Part shown: positions 36,745-45,568 of the stretch, piece by piece | Numbering within the stretch: the first letter of the stretch is position 1 | How the letters are laid out: the number at the start of each line of letters is the position of its first letter | Assembly: GCF_014236655.1 (NCBI RefSeq) | Contig: NZ_JACMYG010000021.1 | Span: 1 to 64,000 of the forward strand | Origin: Pseudomonas kielensis | GTDB taxonomy: Bacteria > Pseudomonadota > Gammaproteobacteria > Pseudomonadales > Pseudomonadaceae | Reading direction: 5' to 3' | DNA length: 64,000 nucleotides | Position numbers and translations under genes: made by a program | The notes under the pieces: generated by a model | The model's database searches: none | What the model saw: only the letters and a program-made list of their open reading frames with translations | Told to the model about the DNA's origin: nothing

Positions 36745-38088
36745 TCAGAACTCGTGATCAGCGTTGTCTGGGTTCAGGTCGCTGATACCCAGTTTGCCAG
36801 CAGCCTGTTCGATCGAACCGGTCTGCTTGACCAGGGCGGCGATGGCGTCGCGCACGATCTGGTTGCCAGCGGTGTTGCCGGCGGCGATCAACTGGTCGTA
36901 GTGCTCGCCCTTGTTGGCGTGATCGACCATGACCTGCAGCTTGGCTTCGGTCGCCGCCAGGTCCGCCTTGAGGGCGGTATCGGCAGCCGGGTCGGCCTTG
37001 GCCACCAGCGACGACAGGCTGGCGCCGGTCATCTTGGTGCCGTCGGTACGGGTGTATTCGCCCAGGTACACGTTACGCACGCCCTTGGCGTCGTAGAAGT
37101 GCGAGTTGTGGGTGTTGTCGCTGAAGCAGTCTTGCTCGTCTTCAGGCGAGTTGGCCTCCAGGGACACCTTCATCCGCTCGCCGGCCAGTTCGCCCAGCGA
37201 GAGGCTGCCCATGCCGAACAGCATTTTGCGCAGGCCGGTTTCGCCTGGCTCGGCTTCCAGCGTGGCGCGGTAGTTGTCGGCCACGTTCGGCTTCCAGTTA
37301 CCGACCATTTCTTCCAGGTCGCTGACCAGCAGTTGGGTCACGGCCTTGAGGTAGGCGCGACGGCGATCGTTGTGGCCGCCGGTAGCGCCAGTGCCTTCCA
37401 GGTAGTCCGAGGCCGGACGGTTGCCAGCGCCAGGGCCGGTGCCGTTCAGGTCCTGGCCCCAGAGCAGGAATTCGATGGCGTGGTAGCCGGTGGCGACGTT
37501 CGCCTCGGAACCGCCCAGCTCGTTCAGGCTGGCGAGTTTTTCCGCGGTGATGTCTTTCACGTCAACCTTGTCTTCACCCACCTGGACTTCGGTATTGGCG
37601 ATGATGTTGGCGCTGGCACCCGGGTTGCCCAGAGCGTGCTCGTAGCTCTTGTCGACGTAGTCGATCAGGCCTTCGTCCAGGGGCCAGGCGTTAACCTGAC
37701 CTTCCCAGTCGTCGATGATGGTGTTGCCGAAGCGGAACACTTCGCTCTGCAGGTAAGGCACACGAGCGGCAACCCAGGCAGCCTTGGCGGCTTTGAGCGT
37801 CTCATCGTTCGGCTTGGCGAGGAAGGCGTCGATCGCGGTCTGCAGGGTTTTCGCGGTGGATTCGGCATCGCTGTAGACGGCGAACACGATATCGGCGTAA
37901 TGCGCGACTACGGCCTTGGCTGCGGCTTCGTCGACTTTGCCTGTGGCGGCCGGTGCAGCAGGTGCTGCAGTGCTGGCGGCTGGAGTAGGCGCTTGAGGAG
38001 CAGCAGCCTTGTCTTTACCTTCGCCGCAACCGGCGAGGGAAATAGCGATGGCCAGCAAACTGGCGGTAGCCAGAGGCATACGAATCAT
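36745..38088 (-). CDS. icmP: Imelysin-family lipoprotein IcmP
   Basis: 447 residues, lipobox ISLAGC, then an Ala/Pro-rich spacer (residues about 25-50) and an imelysin domain. The M75 motif GYHAIEFLLWGQD (GxHxxE) is intact. It corresponds in length and place to P. aeruginosa IcmP (PA4370, insulin-cleaving metalloproteinase). A strong Fur-box palindrome lies 60 bases upstream, so iron-starvation induction is expected. The start at 38088 has AGGA at good spacing; an ATG at 38097 is too close to it. Confidence 0.88.
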   Translation of the reverse strand: MIRMPLATASLLAIAISLAGCGEGKDKAAAPQAPTPAASTAAPAAPAATGKVDEAAAKAVVAHYADIVFAVYSDAESTAKTLQTAIDAFLAKPNDETLKAAKAAWVAARVPYLQSEVFRFGNTIIDDWEGQVNAWPLDEGLIDYVDKSYEHALGNPGASANIIANTEVQVGEDKVDVKDITAEKLASLNELGGSEANVATGYHAIEFLLWGQDLNGTGPGAGNRPASDYLEGTGATGGHNDRRRAYLKAVTQLLVSDLEEMVGNWKPNVADNYRATLEAEPGETGLRKMLFGMGSLSLGELAGERMKVSLEANSPEDEQDCFSDNTHNSHFYDAKGVRNVYLGEYTRTDGTKMTGASLSSLVAKADPAADTALKADLAATEAKLQVMVDHANKGEHYDQLIAAGNTAGNQIVRDAIAALVKQTGSIEQAAGKLGISDLNPDNADHEF

Positions 38089-38147
38089 GGCGAACATCCT
38101 GCTTCGGTAGATGAGGGACAAGCGCGGTAAGCGCAAAACTGCGACAT

Positions 38148-38166
38148 AATGCAAATCTTTCGCATT
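38148..38166. promoter_or_regulatory. Fur box before icmP
   Basis: AATGCAAATCTTTCGCATT is a near-perfect 19-bp dyad of the Pseudomonas Fur type, inside the longer perfect arms CATAATGC (38145-38152) and GCATTATG (38162-38169). It lies 60 bases before the icmP start. Confidence 0.75.
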
Positions 38167-38277
38167 ATGTGTAAAGGGTTGTACCTGGAAATATTTCTTA
38201 TTCACCAACCTGGGATCGCGCACGTCGCGCACTTGTGCAGCAGCGGCCTCGCCGGGCTCGACCGCTGCTGCAGGTTG

Positions 38278-40332
38278 CTACAGCGGGCTCATGGCGTTGC
38301 TGCGTTGCGCCTGTTTCAGGTAGGCGCTCAGCTCCCGGGCCGGTAGCGGCTTGCTGTAGAAGTAGCCCTGACCTTCGTGGCAGCCCTCGGAAATGATGTA
38401 GGCCTCCTGCTCAGCGGTCTCCACCCCCTCGGCAATCACCTGCATGCCCAGGCTTTTACCCAACTGGATGATGGCGCGCACGATGGTGGCATCGTCATCG
38501 TCGTCCAGCAGGTCCTGGACGAAGCTCTTGTCGATCTTGATCTTGTCCAGTGGCAGGCTTTTCAGGTAGCTGAGGGAGGAGTAGCCGGTGCCGAAGTCGT
38601 CGATGGCGATCAGGGCGCCGGAGCGGCGCAGGCTGAGCAGGTGCTGGGCGGCGGTGCTGATGTCCTCCATCAGGCCGGTCTCGGTCACTTCCAGCTCCAG
38701 GCTGCGCGGCGGCAGGCGGTACATCTGCAGCAGGTTGTTGACCACCCGCGGCAGCTCGGCGTGGTGCAGTTGCACGGTGGACAGGTTGACCGCCATGCGC
38801 AGGTCACTGAAGCCCTGGTCGTGCCAGTCGCGCAACTGGCGACAGGCCTGGTCCAGCACCCACTCGCCGATGGGAATGATGGTGCCGTTCTGTTCCGCCA
38901 GCGGGATGAACAGGTCTGGCGGTACCAGCCCGTGTTCCGGATGCTGCCAGCGAATCAGCGCCTCGACCCCCACCACCCGGTGATCGCGATAGCTGATCTG
39001 CGGTTGATAGACCAGGAACAGTTGATCGCGGCGCAGCGCCTCGCGCAGGTCCTTTTCCAGTTCGCGACGCCGGCGCATTTCGCTGTCGACGCTGGCAATG
39101 TAGAACTGGTAGCGGTTGCGCGAGCGGGTCTTGGCCAGGGTCATGGTCTGCTCGGCTTTCTGCAACAGCTTTTCGGTGCTGTCGCCGTCCTCCGGGAACA
39201 GGGTGATGCCGATGGTGGCGCGCAGGCGGATCTCCTGGTGATCCAGGGCAAACGGCTCTTCCAGGTCATCCAGAATGCTTTGCGCCAGTTCGGCGGCTTC
39301 ATAGGGTTGCTCGATGTCGGCCTGCACCAGGGCGAACTGGTCGCCACCCAGGCGAGCCAGCGCACCGAGGCGACCACTGTGGGCGCGCAGGCGGTCGGCC
39401 AGGGCCAGCAACAGTTGGTCGCCGGTCTGGTAGCTGAATTGCTCGTTGATCCCCTTGAAGTCGTCCAGGCCGACGCAGATCACTGCGACCCGGCGCTGCA
39501 AACGCCCGGCATCCACCAGGATCTTGTCCAGTTGCTGCTGCAACTGCTGGCGGTTGGGCAGGCCGGTGAGAAAGTCGTACTGGGCCATGCGCAGCAGGCT
39601 GTTCTCCGCTTCATGGCGCAGGTGGGTATTGCGCTCGATGGATTCGAGCAACTGGTTGGCGGTATTGATCCACAGCCCCAGTTCGTTTTTCTCGTGGCCT
39701 TTGAGCTGGGGGATCTTGTGTTCGCTGGGGCGGTCGGGGTTGATGGTGGTCAGGTGCTCGATGATCCGCGACAGCGGCTTGGTCAGCAGCCAGTGATAGA
39801 CCAGGTACAGCACCAGCCCCATGGCCAACGCCCGCAATACCCCGGAAACAAAGATGATCACCGAGCTGACAATAAACCCCTGGCCATAGGTGGCGGTGTC
39901 GAGGGTAATGCTCAGGTCGCCGTAGTACTCGCTGTAGGGGCCACGACCCACCAACTGGGTGGTGAAGGTGCGCTCCTTGCCCAGGATCAGGTCGGTCAGC
40001 CAGCGACTGCTGGAGTGCTGCAGCTCACGGCTTTTTTCCGCCAGCATGGTTTCATTGGGATGACCGATGGAGGCCATGCGCACGGCGTCATCCTGGAACA
40101 GCCCCTCGATCACCTGCATGCCCATTTCCCGGTCCAGGCTGTAGACGGCCTGGGTCGATGGGTCGCGAAACATGTCGAGGATGCGTTCGGCATCGTTGGC
40201 CACCGCCTGGCGCGTCTTGTAGGCATCAAAGACGATCTGCGCGCAGCTCAAGACCACACCCACGATCAATGCTGACAAGAGCACAACCCGGAGCAACTTA
40301 ACCGACAAGCTGTTTTTGAGTTCCAGCTTCAA
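38278..40332 (-). CDS. bifA: Cyclic-di-GMP phosphodiesterase BifA
   Basis: 684-residue membrane GGDEF-EAL protein. Helices at about 13-35 and 150-180 frame a periplasmic sensor region; a HAMP-like linker, a GGDEF domain with the degenerate motif GGDQF near residue 330, and a C-terminal EAL domain with VEALIRWQHP and DDFGTGYSSL (both catalytic motifs intact) follow. The GGDQF site and neighbours sodB and icmP match P. aeruginosa BifA (PA4367, 687 residues), which lowers c-di-GMP and promotes swarming over biofilm. The start is TTG, preceded by AAGGA at eight bases. Confidence 0.92.
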   Translation of the reverse strand: MKLELKNSLSVKLLRVVLLSALIVGVVLSCAQIVFDAYKTRQAVANDAERILDMFRDPSTQAVYSLDREMGMQVIEGLFQDDAVRMASIGHPNETMLAEKSRELQHSSSRWLTDLILGKERTFTTQLVGRGPYSEYYGDLSITLDTATYGQGFIVSSVIIFVSGVLRALAMGLVLYLVYHWLLTKPLSRIIEHLTTINPDRPSEHKIPQLKGHEKNELGLWINTANQLLESIERNTHLRHEAENSLLRMAQYDFLTGLPNRQQLQQQLDKILVDAGRLQRRVAVICVGLDDFKGINEQFSYQTGDQLLLALADRLRAHSGRLGALARLGGDQFALVQADIEQPYEAAELAQSILDDLEEPFALDHQEIRLRATIGITLFPEDGDSTEKLLQKAEQTMTLAKTRSRNRYQFYIASVDSEMRRRRELEKDLREALRRDQLFLVYQPQISYRDHRVVGVEALIRWQHPEHGLVPPDLFIPLAEQNGTIIPIGEWVLDQACRQLRDWHDQGFSDLRMAVNLSTVQLHHAELPRVVNNLLQMYRLPPRSLELEVTETGLMEDISTAAQHLLSLRRSGALIAIDDFGTGYSSLSYLKSLPLDKIKIDKSFVQDLLDDDDDATIVRAIIQLGKSLGMQVIAEGVETAEQEAYIISEGCHEGQGYFYSKPLPARELSAYLKQAQRSNAMSPL

Positions 40333-40618
40333 AGGGTAATTCCTTGTTCCGTGCGGGTAACGTCAAGATGCCATGAGTATTGGCAATCCCGTGATGGCAG
40401 TCAAAGGGACAATCGAGCCAGGCGGAGGTTGTCCGCCGGCCAGCTCGCATAACCTTGGGTAAGTGGTTATTGAAGCCCATTTGTAGTGTGTCGGTATGCA
40501 CCTCCTGCAACTTGAGGGGCTGGGCAGAATATTTGTATCTGGATGATGGTAGTCGCCTGTGGCGCCGGAGCAAGGGCGGGGCTGTTTGCCGGGTGCTTCA
40601 GGGGCTGGCCACAGGCAT
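40333..40618. other. Intergenic region between sodB and bifA, no gene
   Basis: About 290 bases. Only short open frames, none with a good start. A small hairpin (GGCGGA/TCCGCC at 40421-40437) is the only structure. It should contain the bifA promoter on the minus strand. Confidence 0.5.
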
Positions 40619-40647
40619 AAAAAAACCCGGCAACGCCGGGTTTTTTC
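40619..40647. terminator. Terminator after sodB
   Basis: AAAAAAACCCGGC-AAC-GCCGGGTTTTTT, a short perfect stem with A and T runs on both sides, 14 bases after the sodB stop on the minus strand. Confidence 0.9.
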
Positions 40648-40660
40648 ACTGCAAGCAGAC

Positions 40661-41257
40661 TCAAGCGGTGAAGGTTTTGCCTTCGAACTGCTCAGCCACG
40701 AACTTCCAGTTGACCAGGTTCCAGAACGCTTCCACATACTTTGGACGCACGTTGCGGTAGTCGATGTAGTAGGCGTGTTCCCAGACGTCGCAGGTCAACA
40801 GCGGGGTGTCGCCGTTGGTCAGCGGGTTGCCGGCGCCGATGGTGCTGGCCAGGGCCAGGGGACCGTCAGCCTTTTTCACCAGCCAGCCCCAGCCGGAACC
40901 GAAGGTACCGATGGAGGTTTTGCTGAACTCTTCCTTGAACTTGTCGAACGAACCGAAAGCAGCGTTGATGGCTTCAGCCAGCGCGCCGGTTGGTTGACCG
41001 CCGGCGTTTGGCGCCAGGCAGTTCCAGTAGAAAGTGTGGTTCCACACTTGAGCGGCGTTGTTGAAGATGCCGCCCGAAGAAGACTTGACGATTTCTTCCA
41101 GAGTCTTGCCTTCGAACTCGGTGCCTGGCACCAGGTTGTTCAGGTTCACGACGTAGGTGTTGTGGTGCTTGTCGTGGTGAAACTCCAGCGTTTCCTTGGA
41201 AATGTGCGGCTGCAGTGCATCGTGTGCGTAAGGCAGTGGCGGCAATTCGAAAGCCAT
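40661..41257 (-). CDS. sodB: Iron superoxide dismutase
   Basis: 198-residue Fe-type enzyme dismutating superoxide in the cytoplasm. Metal ligands fall in EFHHDKHH (His), NHTFYWNCL (His) and DVWEHAYYIDY (Asp and His). The AAQVWNHTFYW block has the Gln that marks the iron type. It sits upstream of bifA, as PA4366 does in P. aeruginosa. No Fur box was found in the 175 bases before it, which suits the usual indirect RNA-mediated iron control of sodB. Confidence 0.97.
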   Translation of the reverse strand: MAFELPPLPYAHDALQPHISKETLEFHHDKHHNTYVVNLNNLVPGTEFEGKTLEEIVKSSSGGIFNNAAQVWNHTFYWNCLAPNAGGQPTGALAEAINAAFGSFDKFKEEFSKTSIGTFGSGWGWLVKKADGPLALASTIGAGNPLTNGDTPLLTCDVWEHAYYIDYRNVRPKYVEAFWNLVNWKFVAEQFEGKTFTA

Positions 41258-41432
41258 GATGATTCTCCTAATCAGGTCAGTTGCGGTGGGCGCAAGGCCG
41301 ATCACGGGCGGCCAGACAAGCGCCGGGGAGTTTGTACTCTTTGCGGCGCAGGTGTCGGATCATAGCACCGGGGGTGCGGCATAACCACGCAACAACTGTG
41401 TGGGATAGAGGTTCCAGAGCCTTTTGCGATAT

Positions 41433-42035
41433 TCAACTGGCGGCAATTAATTGAAAGGCCACCGCGAACATCATCACCGCCACCAGCAGGTCGAGAATTC
41501 GCCAGGTGCTGGGGCGAGCCAACCAGGGGGCCAACCAGGCCGCGCCGAAGGCCAGGGTGAAAAACCACAGCAGCGAGGCACTGGCCGCGCCGACCACATA
41601 GGCCCCGGGCTCGGCCTGCTGGGCGCCGAGCGAGCCGATCAGCAACACCGTGTCGAGGTAGACGTGGGGGTTGAGCAGGGTCACCGCCAGTGCGCTAAGC
41701 AGCACCGCGCGCAACGAGCGTACGGTCTGGTCCTCGCCCTGCTGCAGGCTCTGTTTCGAGCAGGCCCGACGCAACGCCAGGCTGCCGTACCACAGCAGGA
41801 AGGCGGCGCCGCCCCAGCGCGCGATGGCCAGCAGGGTCGGGTTCTGCGCGAGCACGGTGGCCAGGCCAAATACGCCAGCCGCCACCAGCAGCGCGTCGCA
41901 GACCACACACAGTGCGGCCACCGGCAGATGATGCTCACGGCGCAGGCTTTGCGCCAGGACAAAGGCGTTTTGCGTGCCGATCGCCATGATCAGGCCGAAC
42001 GCCACCAACAGGCCGTTTACATAGCTTTGCCACAT
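41433..42035 (-). CDS. argO: LysE/ArgO-family amino-acid exporter
   Basis: 200-residue inner-membrane exporter with six hydrophobic segments and the family start GLIMAIGTQNAFVLAQSLRREH. It is adjacent to, and divergent from, an ArgP-type LysR regulator, with an ACT-domain gene between. In E. coli ArgP activates argO for arginine export, so substrate Arg (or Lys) is a good inference. The start codon lies five bases after the ACT gene stop, so the pair is one operon. Confidence 0.9.
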   Translation of the reverse strand: MWQSYVNGLLVAFGLIMAIGTQNAFVLAQSLRREHHLPVAALCVVCDALLVAAGVFGLATVLAQNPTLLAIARWGGAAFLLWYGSLALRRACSKQSLQQGEDQTVRSLRAVLLSALAVTLLNPHVYLDTVLLIGSLGAQQAEPGAYVVGAASASLLWFFTLAFGAAWLAPWLARPSTWRILDLLVAVMMFAVAFQLIAAS

Positions 42036-42040
42036 AAGTC

Positions 42041-42442
42041 TTACTCCGCGTTCGCCGCCAGTTGCGTGAGTACGGCCATCGCGCGCTCGGCATCGCCCTG
42101 GCCGACAAACAGATGGTCGTGGTAGTAGCCGGCAATCACGTTGCAACTGATACCGGCCTGGCCCAGGGCTGTTGCGAAGGCGGCGGTGAGGCCGACCGCT
42201 TCCAGGGCCGAGTGCACGTTGAGGGTGATCCAGGCCGCCACGTAGTCGAAGGCCAGCCCACACTTCAGGGCGTGGGAGCGTTCGAGGATGACCGTCAGGC
42301 CTTCCTGTTCACGGAAGCTGCCAATGATTTCGCAGCCGGGTGGCAGTTGCCCGTCGGCAATCGTGCAGAACACGTATTCGCCGTCGTTCAGCTGCGGGCT
42401 CATGCTGCGCAGCAAGGTGTTGAGGGAGGTTTCGCCAGCCAT
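42041..42442 (-). CDS. ACT-domain protein
   Basis: 133 residues carrying an ACT-like fold in the C-terminal half (AAWITLNVHSALEAVGLTAAFATALGQAGISCNVIAGYYHDHLFV) with the typical Gly-Ile-x-Cys-Asn turn. ACT domains bind amino acids, so a regulatory role in the arginine export unit is plausible. Same transcript as argO. The function is unknown in the relative PA4364. Confidence 0.85.
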   Translation of the reverse strand: MAGETSLNTLLRSMSPQLNDGEYVFCTIADGQLPPGCEIIGSFREQEGLTVILERSHALKCGLAFDYVAAWITLNVHSALEAVGLTAAFATALGQAGISCNVIAGYYHDHLFVGQGDAERAMAVLTQLAANAE

Positions 42443-42538
42443 GTCGCTGATCCTTGGGCAAGAGTGGATGCTGGCTATTCTCCTGTTCCAGGCTGTATAA
42501 GAAAAACCAATATTGCTGATCGCTCATTAGGAAAGCTG

Positions 42539-43438
42539 ATGTTCGACTATAAGTTGTTATCCGCCCTGGCTGCCGTGGTCGAGCAAGCCGGCTTCGAGCG
42601 CGCCGCCCAAGTGCTGGGACTCTCCCAGTCGGCGATTTCCCAGCGGATCAAATTGCTCGAAGCGCGGGTCGGCCAGCCAGTGCTGGTGCGGGCCACGCCA
42701 CCGGCGCCGACCGAAATCGGCCGGCGCCTGCTCAACCATGTCCAGCAAGTGCGCCTGCTGGAGCGGGACCTGCAAAGCCTGGTGCCGGCGCTGGATGAAG
42801 CGGGCTTGCCCGAGCGCCTGCGCATCGCCCTCAATGCCGACAGCCTGGCGACCTGGTGGGCGGGGGCGGTGGGGGATTTCTGCGCGGAACAGCATTTGCT
42901 GCTGGACCTGGTGGTGGAAGACCAGACCGTTGGCCTCAAGCGCATGCGTGCCGGGGAAGTGGCGGCCTGCCTGTGCGCCAGTGAGCGTCCGGTGGCGGGC
43001 GCGCGCAGTGTCTTGCTGGGCGCCATGCGTTATCGGGCCCTGGCCAGCCCGGCCTTTATAACCCGGCACTTCCCGGACGGGGTACGCGCCGAGCACCTGG
43101 CCCGCACCCCGGCACTGGTGTTTGGTCCCGACGATTTCCTGCAGCATCGCTACCTGGCGTCCCTGGGTGTCGAAGGCGGTTTTGAGCATCATCTGTGCCC
43201 GTCTTCCGAAGGCTTCATTCGCCTGACCGAAGCGGGCCTGGGCTGGGGCCTGGTGCCGGAGTTGCAGGTGCGCGAGCAGCTCGAGCGCGGTGTGCTGGTG
43301 GAGTTGTTGGCAGATAAACCGATCGATGTGCCGCTGTACTGGCATCATTGGCGCAATGGTGGCCAACTGCTCGGTTTACTCACCGAGCATCTGGTGCGTT
43401 TATCCCGCCAATGGTTGGTGCCGTTGGAGCAGCGGTAA
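42539..43438 (+). CDS. argP: LysR-type regulator ArgP
   Basis: 299 residues. Winged HTH at residues 3-60 (YKLLSALAAVVEQAGFERAAQVLG, SAISQRIKLLEARVG) and a substrate-binding domain. It is the ArgP/IciA type, activating the amino-acid exporter in response to arginine or lysine. The ATG at 42539 was taken; the upstream frame overlaps the divergent ACT gene. About 100 bases between the two starts hold both promoters. Confidence 0.92.
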   Translation: MFDYKLLSALAAVVEQAGFERAAQVLGLSQSAISQRIKLLEARVGQPVLVRATPPAPTEIGRRLLNHVQQVRLLERDLQSLVPALDEAGLPERLRIALNADSLATWWAGAVGDFCAEQHLLLDLVVEDQTVGLKRMRAGEVAACLCASERPVAGARSVLLGAMRYRALASPAFITRHFPDGVRAEHLARTPALVFGPDDFLQHRYLASLGVEGGFEHHLCPSSEGFIRLTEAGLGWGLVPELQVREQLERGVLVELLADKPIDVPLYWHHWRNGGQLLGLLTEHLVRLSRQWLVPLEQR

Positions 43439-43534
43439 GCGTCAAGCAGCAAGCGATAAGTGAACAGCTTGCGTACCGTTTTTAATGTGCAGCTTGTGGC
43501 TTGAAGCTTGGAACTGCATTTGTAGGAGCAATAC

Positions 43535-44542
43535 ATGAAAATTCTGGTCACCGGCGCAAGCGGCTTCATTGGCGGGCGCTTTGCGCGGTTCGCCCTGGAG
43601 CAGGGCCTGGACGTGCGGGTCAACGGTCGCCGGGCCGAGAGCGTCGAGCATCTGGTGCGCCGTGGCGCCCAGTTCGTGCAGGGCGACCTGACCGATGGGC
43701 AACTGGTGCGCGACCTGTGCGTGGACGTCGACGCCGTGGTGCATTGCGCCGGTGCGGTAGGGGTGTGGGGGCGCTATCAGGATTTCCATCAGGGCAACGT
43801 GCTGGTCACCGAAAACGTGGTCGAGGCCTGCCTCAAACAAAATGTCCGGCGCCTGGTGCACCTGTCCTCGCCGTCGGTCTACTTCGATGGCCGCGATCAC
43901 CTGGGCCTGACCGAAGAGCAAGTGCCCAAGCGGTTCAAGCATCCTTATGCGGCCACCAAGTACCTGGCCGAGCAAAAGGTCTTCGGCGCCCAGGAGTTCG
44001 GGCTTGAAGTGCTGGCGCTGCGCCCACGCTTCGTCACCGGCGCCGGCGACATGAGCATCTTCCCGCGGCTGCTGAAAATGCAGCGCAAGGGGCGCCTGGC
44101 AATTGTCGGCAATGGCCTGAACAAGGTCGACTTCACCAGCGTGCAGAACCTCAACGAGGCCATGCTCAGCTGTCTGCTGGCCAGCGGTTCGGCGTTGGGC
44201 AAGGTCTATAACATCAGCAACGGTGCGCCCGTGCCTTTGTGGGACGTGGTCAACTATGTGATGCGCCGGATGCAGGTGCCGCAGGTCACGCGCTACCGTT
44301 CCTATGCCCTGGCCTACAGCGTTGCGGCGCTGAACGAGGGGTTTTGCAAACTCTGGCCGGGACGCCCGGAGCCGACCCTGTCGCGCCTGGGCATGCAGGT
44401 GATGAACAAAAACTTCACCCTGGACATCAGCCGCGCCCGGCATTATCTGGACTACGATCCGAAAGTCAGCCTGTGGGCGGCGCTGGATGAGTTCTGTGGC
44501 TGGTGGAAGGCCCAGGACATCGGCGCATCCCCCCGGCACTGA
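43535..44542 (+). CDS. NAD(P)-dependent epimerase/dehydratase-like protein
   Basis: 335-residue extended SDR of the 3beta-hydroxysteroid dehydrogenase/epimerase type. Cofactor motif VTGASGFIGGRF at residues 4-15, Tyr-Lys pair in HPYAATKYLAEQ, and LRPRFVTGAGDMSIFPRLL in the substrate region. It follows argP, as PA4361 does in P. aeruginosa. The substrate is not predictable. Confidence 0.87.
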   Translation: MKILVTGASGFIGGRFARFALEQGLDVRVNGRRAESVEHLVRRGAQFVQGDLTDGQLVRDLCVDVDAVVHCAGAVGVWGRYQDFHQGNVLVTENVVEACLKQNVRRLVHLSSPSVYFDGRDHLGLTEEQVPKRFKHPYAATKYLAEQKVFGAQEFGLEVLALRPRFVTGAGDMSIFPRLLKMQRKGRLAIVGNGLNKVDFTSVQNLNEAMLSCLLASGSALGKVYNISNGAPVPLWDVVNYVMRRMQVPQVTRYRSYALAYSVAALNEGFCKLWPGRPEPTLSRLGMQVMNKNFTLDISRARHYLDYDPKVSLWAALDEFCGWWKAQDIGASPRH

Positions 44543-44635
44543 ACCGAGTGACGGGTTCGGGGTCGATCAATGCGCCGGGTTCAAGGTTTATACTCGGCGC
44601 ATTTAGCCATCTCTGTGGTTCCAAAAGGTTGACTC

Positions 44636-45481
44636 ATGTCCATGCGTAACGATGCCAACGACGACTTCGATAATGTGCCGAGCCTGCGTGCCGACAGCTT
44701 CGATCACGATGACTTCCACGCCGCCGGCCCCACCCGCGAGCGCAACAGCGTGCATGCGCGCAGCGTCCCTGCGGTCCAGGCCAAGGGGCCGAGCACCGGT
44801 CCGTTGTGGGCGTTGGTGGGGGCGCTGTTCTTTGCGTTCATAGGCCTGGCCTGGTGGAGCTTCCAGCAGATCTCGCTGATGGAGCAGCAGTTGGTGGCCA
44901 CCCAGGAAAGCTTCGCGCGCATCAGTGAGGAAGCGGCCGGGCGCCTGCAGGACATTTCCGGCAAGGTCGTCGCCAGCCAGACCAACGTCAGCAGCGACAG
45001 TGAAGCGCTCAAGCTGCAGATCAAACAGCTCGAGCGCCAGTTGCTGGAGCAGAACCAGCAACAGCAGGGCGTGGTAGGGCAGGCCACGGACCTGGACAAA
45101 CGCCTGGCGCAGATCGCGGCGCAAAGTGCCGAGCAGCGCACCCTCAATAACCAGCTGCAAAGCGAACTCAAGACCCTGGGCGCCGAGGTGACCACCCTCA
45201 AGAGCACGCCGGCCGATACCAGCAAGGTCGAGACCGAACTCAAAAGCCTCGGTGCCGAGATCGCGGCATTGAAGAAACAGGGCAATCCGAGCGCGGCCAT
45301 CGATCGTCTGGAGCAGGAACTGCTGGTGATCAAGAGCGAGCAGGACAATCGCCCGGCGACCCCGCAAGGTGGCGCGACAGTGGCCGAGTTCGATGCGTTT
45401 CGTGGCCAGGTCACACGCAACATCACCACCTTGCAGACCCAGATCCGCAATCTGCAGCAGCAGATCAGCGCTCGTCCTTGA
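44636..45481 (+). CDS. Membrane-anchored coiled-coil protein (PA4360-like)
   Basis: 281 residues: charged N-terminal cytoplasmic segment (1-55), a single membrane helix at about 58-78 (LWALVGALFFAFIGLAWWSF), and a long coiled coil with heptads rich in Leu, Gln and Glu (80-280, e.g. LKLQIKQLERQLLEQNQQQ). A second Met at residue 3 could be the true start. The family resembles chromosome-segregation-like annotation, but no motif supports a DNA role; an envelope or periplasmic scaffold is equally possible. Confidence 0.7.
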   Translation: MSMRNDANDDFDNVPSLRADSFDHDDFHAAGPTRERNSVHARSVPAVQAKGPSTGPLWALVGALFFAFIGLAWWSFQQISLMEQQLVATQESFARISEEAAGRLQDISGKVVASQTNVSSDSEALKLQIKQLERQLLEQNQQQQGVVGQATDLDKRLAQIAAQSAEQRTLNNQLQSELKTLGAEVTTLKSTPADTSKVETELKSLGAEIAALKKQGNPSAAIDRLEQELLVIKSEQDNRPATPQGGATVAEFDAFRGQVTRNITTLQTQIRNLQQQISARP

Positions 45482-45568
45482 TCGGGCCAGCCGGCTTTTG
45501 CTGAATACTCGTACATAGCCCCAAGCCGTCTACGCTCTTGAAACATCTACAAGAACGAGGGACGCACA

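Noticed and set aside
41258..41432. Fur box before sodB
   Set aside because: No 19-bp dyad resembling the Fur consensus was found in the upstream region.
43439..43534. Repeated AGCTTG-type words before the epimerase gene as a regulatory array
   Set aside because: The words are short and irregular and common in Pseudomonas spacers; no palindrome or fixed spacing.
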